A stretch of DNA of 6,973 nt from NCBI GenBank assembly GCA_011043375.1, contig DQYP01000033.1, positions 1 through 6,973 on the forward strand. Direction: 5' to 3'. The position numbers and the translations under genes were made by a program. This document shows, piece after piece, positions 1 through 4,470 of this stretch. The notes beneath the pieces are model-generated. The model was not told the origin of the DNA and made no database searches. It was given only the letters and a program-made list of their open reading frames with translations. The first letter of the stretch is position 1, and each line of letters opens with the position of its first letter. The DNA comes from Thermotogaceae bacterium (lineage in GTDB: Bacteria; Thermotogota; Thermotogae; B21-G9; HyVt-16).

Positions 1-73
1 GATGAGTATCCTATATGTGCTAAAATCTTAAATATGATAAGGAAAAATATGCATAGGAGGCAGGTAAATAATC
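1..73 (+). other. Leader before nifS; upstream gene end not resolved
   Basis: No gene can be named here. One frame closes at TAA 29-31, another at TGA 3-5, and the third stays open until TGA 121-123, well inside nifS. If the upstream gene ends in the first of these, it stops about 40 bases before nifS. A 50-base overlap in the open frame is less likely, because its last codons look like a shadow of nifS. A TATGAT at 33-38 resembles a -10 box but has no convincing -35 partner, so whether nifS has its own promoter cannot be decided. Confidence 0.3.
55..60 (+). promoter_or_regulatory. Ribosome binding site of nifS
   Basis: A full AGGAGG lies 13 bases before the ATG at 74, a slightly long spacing. 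A second, weaker AGG follows at 62-64, nearer the usual distance. An in-frame TAA at 65-67 rules out any start between this site and the ATG, which supports ATG 74 as the true start. Confidence 0.75.
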
Positions 74-1216
74 ATGAAAAAAATATACCTCGATCATGGA
101 GCTACAACACCAGTTTTACCTGAGGTTTTTGAAGAAATGAAACCTTATTTTCTTGAGAAATTTGGTAATGCATCGAGTTTACATTTATTCGGTGAAGAAG
201 CTAAGAAAGCTCTCGAATCCTCACGAGAAAAAATAGCAAAACTGATAAACGCTGAACCTAATGAGATATATTTCACCTCAGGTGGCACCGAAGCAGATAA
301 TACAGCTATAATTGGTGCAGCACTTGCCAATTCTAAAAAAGGGAAACACATCATAACTTCGCCCATTGAACATTCTGCTGTACTTGAGAGTGTTGAGTAT
401 CTTCAAAAAAATGGATTTGACATTGATTTTGTCAAAGTGGACTCTAATGGAAGGGTAGATGTGGAAAGTTTAAAGAATATGATCAAAAAGGATACGATTT
501 TGATAAGCATAATGTGGGTTAACAATGAAACAGGAGTTATACAACCAATTCAAGAAATTTCCAAAATAGCTCGTAAACACAATATAATCTTTCACTCAGA
601 TGCTGTCCAAGCTCTTGGAAAGTTGAAATTAGATGCGAGTTGGGTTGATATTCTATCAGCCTCGGCACACAAATTCTATGGGCCCAAGGGTGTTGGCTTT
701 ATGTACTTAAAGAGAGGAAACAAGGTCAATCCAACAATATTAGGTGGTGGACACGAAAGAGGTATGAGGAGTGGTACCGAAAACGTATCAGGTGTTGTTG
801 GAATGGCCAAAGCATTGGAATTATGTTATAGAGATTTTGAAGGAAAACATGAGATATTTAAAAAGTGGAAAGACAAGATGATAGAAAAATTGGAAGAAAT
901 AGGGGATTATCATATAAACGGTGGAATTGTTGATGTTTTGCCTACACATTTGAATGTCTCATTCAAAGGAATCAGTGGGGAAACATTGATGTATTCACTC
1001 AGTTTGAACGGGATAGCTATTTCAACCGCATCCGCGTGTTCATCTCATCATACCAATAAAACCGCTTCACATGTGTTGAAAGCGATGGGGCTAGATCATG
1101 AAACGATAATTGGGGCGGTAAGGATTGTCACAGGGCTGGATAACACTGATGATGATATAGAGAAGTTTCTAACAATATTGGAATCAGAGGTCAGGAGATT
1201 GAGAAGCTTGGGGTGA
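74..1216 (+). CDS. nifS: Cysteine desulfurase, NifS/IscS class (group I)
   Basis: This is a PLP-dependent fold-type I enzyme that takes sulfur from L-cysteine, giving alanine and an enzyme persulfide used for Fe-S clusters and thio-modified tRNAs. At 380 residues it has the usual NifS/IscS length. Visible landmarks are the TSGGTEADN cofactor loop near residues 68-76, EHSAVL with the PLP-stacking His100, NNETG at 150-154, HSDAVQ with Asp176 and Gln179, and SASAHK with the Schiff-base Lys200. The persulfide cysteine is Cys322 in TASACSS, and Arg349 is the likely substrate-carboxylate arginine. The SACSS mobile loop and the following SHVLKAMG mark group I rather than SufS. Compared from memory with IscS, the loop from Cys322 to HVL is about two residues longer and carries a His-His pair. 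The IscU-like gene starts 4 bases after the stop, so the product is its likely partner. Function is certain at family level; whether it is called nifS or iscS is a matter of naming. Confidence 0.96.
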   Translation: MKKIYLDHGATTPVLPEVFEEMKPYFLEKFGNASSLHLFGEEAKKALESSREKIAKLINAEPNEIYFTSGGTEADNTAIIGAALANSKKGKHIITSPIEHSAVLESVEYLQKNGFDIDFVKVDSNGRVDVESLKNMIKKDTILISIMWVNNETGVIQPIQEISKIARKHNIIFHSDAVQALGKLKLDASWVDILSASAHKFYGPKGVGFMYLKRGNKVNPTILGGGHERGMRSGTENVSGVVGMAKALELCYRDFEGKHEIFKKWKDKMIEKLEEIGDYHINGGIVDVLPTHLNVSFKGISGETLMYSLSLNGIAISTASACSSHHTNKTASHVLKAMGLDHETIIGAVRIVTGLDNTDDDIEKFLTILESEVRRLRSLG

Positions 1217-1220
1217 AATT

Positions 1221-1580
1221 ATGTACTCAAATAAATTCATGGAGCATTTTTTAAGGCCTAAGAATAATGGAAAACTTGAGGATTTTGATTTTTACGGAAA
1301 AGCTGTCCATAGTGTTGACAGCGATGAAATCGTAATATACATAAAATTGGAAGGGAAAATTATAAAAAAAGTTGGGTATCAAATTAAAGGATGCCCAAGG
1401 GCTATTGCAGCTTCGAGTGCTTTCAGTACACTCATAAAAGGAAAAAGTATGGAAGAAGCCTTGAACATATCCGAGCGCGATATAAGAAAGGAACTGGAGT
1501 TCTATGACGAAAAATTCACGTGCATTTCTATTCCAGTTGAAGCTTTCAAAAAAGCAGTGGAGGCATCCAAGAATGAATGA
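1221..1580 (+). CDS. IscU/NifU-N-like protein lacking the first ligand cysteine
   Basis: This 119-residue protein has the fold signature of the IscU/NifU N-terminal scaffold family. It shows YSNKFMEHFLRPKNNG at residues 2-17, GCPRAIAASS at 57-66, the GKSMEEAL helix at 74-81 and a terminal Cys-containing segment near 99-105. Classical scaffolds hold a [2Fe-2S] cluster with three cysteines, an Asp, and a His just before the third Cys. Only Cys58 and Cys101 occur here. The segment that normally reads CGD is DSD (33-35), keeping the Asp (35) but losing the Cys, and the His before the last Cys is Thr100. It may therefore bind a cluster differently, or act as a SufE-like sulfur acceptor for the adjacent desulfurase rather than a standard scaffold. 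That role is inferred. The start ATG 1221 follows a GGGGTGA at 1210-1216 that overlaps the nifS stop. The end overlaps surE by 8 bases. Confidence 0.85.
   Translation: MYSNKFMEHFLRPKNNGKLEDFDFYGKAVHSVDSDEIVIYIKLEGKIIKKVGYQIKGCPRAIAASSAFSTLIKGKSMEEALNISERDIRKELEFYDEKFTCISIPVEAFKKAVEASKNE
1559..1563 (+). promoter_or_regulatory. Ribosome binding site of surE
   Basis: GGAGG lies inside the end of the IscU-like gene, 9 bases before ATG 1573. This optimal spacing picks ATG 1573 over an in-frame ATG at 1504, which lies deep inside the upstream gene. It also argues against a TTG at 1582, although starting there would give the shorter family-typical N-terminus MRILITNDDG. Confidence 0.75.
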
Positions 1581-2346
1581 GTTGAGAATATTGATAACCA
1601 ATGATGATGGAATAATGTCACCTGGAATATCAATCTTGGTAAAATACTTGAAAAGAGTAACAAGAGAGATCATCGTGGTTGCACCAGATATTGAGAGAAG
1701 TGCTACGGGTCACGCCATAACAATAAGAACGCCCTTATGGATTAAAGAAGTTTCCGTTAACAATGAATTTTTAGGATATGCCGTTAATGGGACACCAGCA
1801 GATTGTGTTAAGCTCGCTATTCATGCCTTAAGTAAAGGAAAAATAGATTTGGTTATAAGTGGTATAAACAGAGGTGCGAACCTTGGAACAGATATACTTT
1901 ATTCAGGAACTGTATCTGGTGCACTTGAAGGAGCTTTGATGGAAAAACCTTCCATTGCTGTGTCAAGTACCGATAGTGATAATCCAAACTTTGAAAGTGC
2001 TGCAGAATTCGTCATAAATTTTCTACGAATTTTTGATGTGAAGAATCTACCCAGATTCACGGCTTTAAATATAAATGTCCCTGCTATGCCTTACAATGAA
2101 ATAAAAGGCTGGCGAATAACAAAACAGAGTAAAAGAAGATATAGTGATTATTTCGAAGCCAGAAAAGACCCATTTGGGAATACTTATTATTGGATGCTGG
2201 GGGAAATCATAGAGGATGACCCTTCAGAGGATTCCGATTATATGGCGGTAAAAAGTGGATATGTCTCCATAACACCGATAAGTGTGTTTTTAACTGATCA
2301 AAAACTTTTTGAATATCTTAAGGAGGTTGAAAGAACTTGGCATTGA
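1573..2346 (+). CDS. surE: 5'/3'-nucleotidase SurE (survival protein E)
   Basis: SurE is a metal-dependent cytoplasmic phosphatase that removes phosphate from nucleoside monophosphates; some members also cut short polyphosphate. The 257-residue length fits the family. The N-terminal Rossmann-like domain shows LITNDDG at residues 7-13 with metal-ligand Asp11 and Asp12, APDIERSATGHAIT at 37-50 with Ser43, VNGTPADCV at 71-79, and SGINRGANLGTDILYSGTVS at 96-115 with Asn99. Asp11, Asp12, Ser43 and Asn99 correspond to the metal-site residues known in SurE. The later SGYVSITPIS (228-237) is the conserved C-terminal strand. The gene overlaps its upstream neighbour by 8 bases and def by 10 bases, so translation is probably coupled. 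No functional link to the sulfur or formyl-methionine genes is evident. It may be in the operon as a general housekeeping or stress function. Confidence 0.96.
   Translation: MNELRILITNDDGIMSPGISILVKYLKRVTREIIVVAPDIERSATGHAITIRTPLWIKEVSVNNEFLGYAVNGTPADCVKLAIHALSKGKIDLVISGINRGANLGTDILYSGTVSGALEGALMEKPSIAVSSTDSDNPNFESAAEFVINFLRIFDVKNLPRFTALNINVPAMPYNEIKGWRITKQSKRRYSDYFEARKDPFGNTYYWMLGEIIEDDPSEDSDYMAVKSGYVSITPISVFLTDQKLFEYLKEVERTWH
2321..2326 (+). promoter_or_regulatory. Ribosome binding site of def, supporting a TTG start
   Basis: A perfect AGGAGG inside the end of surE lies 10 bases before TTG 2337. The next in-frame TTG at 2343 would be 16 bases away. There is no suitably placed ATG, so TTG 2337 is the best start. 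Confidence 0.75.
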
Positions 2347-2843
2347 GAATCAGGTTGTTGGGAGATCCAATATTGAGGCAAAAAGCTAAGAAAATAGAAA
2401 TAATCGATGAATCACTTAGGGAAATAGCAAAAGAGATGGTTGGGATCATGTATTCTGGTGATGGCGTTGGTTTAGCTGCTCCTCAAGTTGGTCTCAGTAT
2501 AAGATTGATAGTGGTCGATATCGGAGATGGTTGGGATGCATACATCAATCCTGAAATAATTGAAAAAAGTGATGAGATCATAGTAGGTGAAGAAGGGTGT
2601 TTATCAATTCCCGAGGTTTTTGAAGAGGTTCCAAGACCTCGATGGATAAAGATTAAATATCAAGATTTCAATGGAAATTATCATGAGGAATTAAAAGAAG
2701 ATTATGCTGCAAGGGTTTTTGCTCATGAAATAGATCATCTTGAAGGAAAGCTGTTCATAGATTATCTCAGTCTTGCGAAGAGAAGACTTTTAATGCCAAA
2801 GTTGAATGAAATAAGAAGGAGATCAAAGGTGGTATCAAAATGA
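2337..2843 (+). CDS. def: Peptide deformylase
   Basis: Peptide deformylase removes the formyl group from the N-terminal methionine of newly made proteins, using a bound Fe(II) or other divalent metal. All three family motifs are intact in 168 residues: GVGLAAPQ at 43-50, EGCLS at 86-90 with the metal-ligand Cys88, and HEIDH at 130-134 with His130 and His134 as ligands and Glu131 as catalytic base. The start LRIRLLGDPILRQ is typical of bacterial type 1/2 enzymes. The C-terminus is a basic helix (about 147-168) like the C-terminal helix that E. coli-type enzymes use at the ribosome; that function is not proven here. It starts with TTG. The stop overlaps the fmt start as ATGA, the standard def-fmt arrangement that couples addition and removal of the formyl group. 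Confidence 0.97.
   Translation: MALRIRLLGDPILRQKAKKIEIIDESLREIAKEMVGIMYSGDGVGLAAPQVGLSIRLIVVDIGDGWDAYINPEIIEKSDEIIVGEEGCLSIPEVFEEVPRPRWIKIKYQDFNGNYHEELKEDYAARVFAHEIDHLEGKLFIDYLSLAKRRLLMPKLNEIRRRSKVVSK
2825..2833 (+). promoter_or_regulatory. Ribosome binding site of fmt
   Basis: AAAGGTGGT lies inside the end of def. Its AGGTGG core ends 7 bases before ATG 2840, which overlaps the def stop codon as ATGA. This favours translational coupling and fixes the fmt start. Confidence 0.65.
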
Positions 2844-3787
2844 AAATAGTATTTATGGGAACTTCTGAATATTCCGCGAAGCATTTGGAAGAAATCATAA
2901 AGGCTGGTTTCAACGTCGTTGGAGTGGTGAGTCAACCCGACAAACCAGCTGGAAGGGGGTTGAAACTTCGACCAACACCTGTCAAACAAGTGACATTGAG
3001 GTACGATTTGCCAATTTATCAACCACTAAAAATAAACAGTGGTGATGGCTGGAAAGTTTTAAAATCACTTGATCCAGATGTAATAATAGTTGTCTCATAC
3101 GGAAAGATATTAAAAAAGAACATTTTGGAACTTCCAAAATACGGTTGTTACAATGTTCATCCATCGTTGCTTCCAAAGTACAGGGGAACAACTCCAATCC
3201 GAAGAGCATTGGAAAATGGTGAAAAGATGACGGGTGTGACTATATTCAAACTTGATGAAGGTATAGACACAGGCCCAATTGCGATGCAAAAAGCAATATG
3301 TATATCCATAGATGACACCTACGGGACTTTGAATGAAAAACTCACAGAACTTGGCTGCAAAATGTTGGTAGAATTCCTTAAAGATCTTGAAAACGGAAAA
3401 GTTGAGTTAAAACCTCAAATAGGTAAAGCGAGCTATTCAGACAAAATCTCTAAGAAGGAGCTGTTCATCGATTGGAATCAGTCTGGATTCAAGATTTTCA
3501 ACAAAACACGTGCATTTGATCCAACGCCGGGAGTTAGATCGAAACTCAATGGAAAACTTTTCAAATTCTTCGGAGCCATTTTGGAAGAAAGAAAGCTTGA
3601 AAATGACCATATTCCCGGACAAGTAGTGGATATTGATAAGAAAGTAATAACAATCGCTTGTGGTAACGGTAGGGATTTGGTTAAATTCAAGAGACTACAA
3701 CCTTCTGGTAAGCGGATAATGAATCCGATTGAACTGAAAAACGGAAGAATAATAAAAAAAGGTGATATTTTTTCTTCAGAAAATTGA
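2840..3787 (+). CDS. fmt: Methionyl-tRNA formyltransferase
   Basis: Fmt transfers a formyl group from 10-formyl-tetrahydrofolate to Met-tRNA(fMet), preparing it for initiation. At 315 residues it has the standard length. The N-terminal Rossmann-like formyltransferase domain (about 1-205) begins KIVFMGTSEYSAKHLE and carries the family loop QPDKPAGRG (32-40), followed by PVKQ. The catalytic motif NVHPSLLPKYRG spans 105-116 and GIDTGPI spans 141-147. Asn105, His107 and Asp143 match the catalytic Asn, His and Asp of the family. The C-terminal tRNA-binding OB-like domain follows from about 206, with RAFDPTPG (224-231) as its conserved entry and a basic tail. It is the last gene of the tight run. 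After it comes the only substantial intergenic gap in the window, so the transcript may end here. Confidence 0.97.
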   Translation: MKIVFMGTSEYSAKHLEEIIKAGFNVVGVVSQPDKPAGRGLKLRPTPVKQVTLRYDLPIYQPLKINSGDGWKVLKSLDPDVIIVVSYGKILKKNILELPKYGCYNVHPSLLPKYRGTTPIRRALENGEKMTGVTIFKLDEGIDTGPIAMQKAICISIDDTYGTLNEKLTELGCKMLVEFLKDLENGKVELKPQIGKASYSDKISKKELFIDWNQSGFKIFNKTRAFDPTPGVRSKLNGKLFKFFGAILEERKLENDHIPGQVVDIDKKVITIACGNGRDLVKFKRLQPSGKRIMNPIELKNGRIIKKGDIFSSEN

Positions 3788-3807
3788 AAGTTACATCTCC
3801 TTTTTTT
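3754..3807 (+). terminator. Possible terminator-like hairpin at the end of fmt
   Basis: A run of seven A followed by GGTGAT (3754-3766) can pair with ATCTCC plus seven T (3795-3807), with a single T-T mismatch. The 28-base loop contains a small hairpin, TTTTC-TTCA-GAAAA at 3770-3783. A second T-rich stretch follows to 3814. The stem is mostly A-T and the left arm lies inside fmt, so this is a weak candidate rather than a textbook intrinsic terminator. Its position at the end of the gene run is the main support. Confidence 0.35.
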
Positions 3808-3895
3808 GTTTTTTCAAGGTATCCCAGTTTTCAAATTAACCTTTCAATAAGTAATTTCATAGAAAGATTTTACAAAATTAAAAGATATCTCAACC

Positions 3896-3917
3896 TATTC
3901 TCTTCCAAATGAGAATA
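3896..3917. repeat. Perfect 7-bp inverted repeat, possible operator
   Basis: TATTCTC (3896-3902) and GAGAATA (3911-3917) are perfect reverse complements separated by 8 bases. The right arm runs into TATAAT at 3916-3921. The size and position suit a dimeric repressor site over a promoter, but the sequence does not match an operator I recognise (not CIRCE, Fur or a LexA/DinR box). In RNA it could instead form a small hairpin. Confidence 0.4.
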
Positions 3918-3932
3918 TAATTTTATTTGACT
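3916..3932 (+). promoter_or_regulatory. Candidate promoter elements for ruvC-polC
   Basis: Two readings are possible. TATAAT at 3916-3921 is a perfect -10 box but has no good -35 at 16-18 bases upstream; it would give a leader of roughly 39 bases containing the ruvC binding site. Alternatively TTGACT at 3927-3932 is a good -35 whose 17-base spacer leads to a poorer TAAAAG at 3950-3955. That would start transcription almost at the ruvC start codon. Such boxes arise by chance in AT-rich DNA, so confidence is low, although a promoter somewhere in this gap is likely. Confidence 0.35.
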
Positions 3933-3950
3933 TCTCAATTTTTCAAAAGT

Positions 3951-3958
3951 AAAAGGGT
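3951..3958 (+). promoter_or_regulatory. Ribosome binding site of ruvC, supporting a TTG start
   Basis: AAAAGGGTG ends 8 bases before TTG 3967. It is weaker than the other sites in this window. No ATG or GTG is placed at the right distance upstream of the conserved LGIDPG motif, so TTG is the best start. Confidence 0.55.
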
Positions 3959-3966
3959 GTTTCAAC

Positions 3967-4470
3967 TTGAAGAACAGCACCAGAATTTTGGGAATTGATC
4001 CAGGATACGAAATAGTGGGGTATTGTTTCATTGATGTATCAGGTAGTTCCACCAAGTTAGTAGAAGCAGGGACAGTAAGGACAAAGAAAGAAGAGAATTT
4101 TCCAAAGCGTTTGTTGAAAATTTATAATGAAATTTCAAACCTTATAGAAAAATATAAACCAAGTGAAATGGCAATCGAAACATTATATTTCTTTAAAAAC
4201 GCAAAAACAGCTATAGAAGTGGGCGAAGCGCGTGGAATCATATTACTCATTGCTGCAATGAAAAACTTGGGGATTTTTGAATATACCCCATATCAGGTTA
4301 AAATAGCAGTTACTGGTTACGGAAAGGCTACGAAAAACCAAGTCCAAGAGATGGTAAAAGTACTGCTTGGATTAAAAAAGAAACTTAAACCTGATGACGT
4401 TGCAGATGCAGCAGCAATAGCGATATGTCATGCTAATAGCAGAAAATCGTTGTCTTTGGAGGAATGGTGA
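3967..4470 (+). CDS. ruvC: Crossover junction endodeoxyribonuclease RuvC
   Basis: RuvC is a dimeric Mg-dependent nuclease that cuts Holliday junctions, working with the RuvAB branch-migration motor during recombination and fork repair. The 167-residue product has the RNase H-like core and all four acidic residues. Asp11 lies in RILGIDPG, Glu71 in AIETLYFFKNAKTA, and Asp144 and Asp147 in DDVADAAAIAICH, with the three-residue spacing seen in the family. VGEARG (85-90) has Glu where VGQARG is usual, a mild change. TPYQVKIAVTGYGKATKNQV (107-126) is the conserved DNA-contact and helix region. It starts with TTG. Its stop codon is followed immediately by the polC start, so the two proteins are almost certainly made from one transcript. 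RuvA and RuvB are not in the window. Confidence 0.96.
   Translation: MKNSTRILGIDPGYEIVGYCFIDVSGSSTKLVEAGTVRTKKEENFPKRLLKIYNEISNLIEKYKPSEMAIETLYFFKNAKTAIEVGEARGIILLIAAMKNLGIFEYTPYQVKIAVTGYGKATKNQVQEMVKVLLGLKKKLKPDDVADAAAIAICHANSRKSLSLEEW
4458..4462 (+). promoter_or_regulatory. Ribosome binding site of polC, supporting a GTG start
   Basis: GGAGG inside the last codons of ruvC lies 8 bases before GTG 4471, which directly follows the ruvC stop TGA at 4468-4470. This is the optimal spacing and gives an N-terminus of plausible length for PolC. The next in-frame candidate, TTG 4501, has no comparable site. Confidence 0.75.

Larger units (their letters stand above)
3788..3966. other. Intergenic gap between fmt and ruvC
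   Basis: These 179 bases are very AT-rich and hold no open frame resembling a protein and no recognisable RNA gene. Apart from the terminator-like right arm and the T-rich stretch at the start, and the inverted repeat and promoter-like boxes at the end, only weak 5-bp inverted matches are seen, such as CTTTC/GAAAG at 3841-3866. Confidence 0.6.

Noticed and set aside
1504..1572. An upstream in-frame ATG that would lengthen SurE by 23 residues
   Set aside because: It lies deep in the IscU-like gene, the added residues have no counterpart in SurE, and ATG 1573 has a well-placed GGAGG.
1251..1673. A 140-codon open frame on the minus strand
   Set aside because: It is antisense to the IscU-like gene and the start of surE, both well supported, and its translation resembles no family I know.
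3841..3866. CTTTC/GAAAG inverted match in the fmt-ruvC gap
   Set aside because: Only 5 bp with a 16-base loop, expected by chance in AT-rich sequence.
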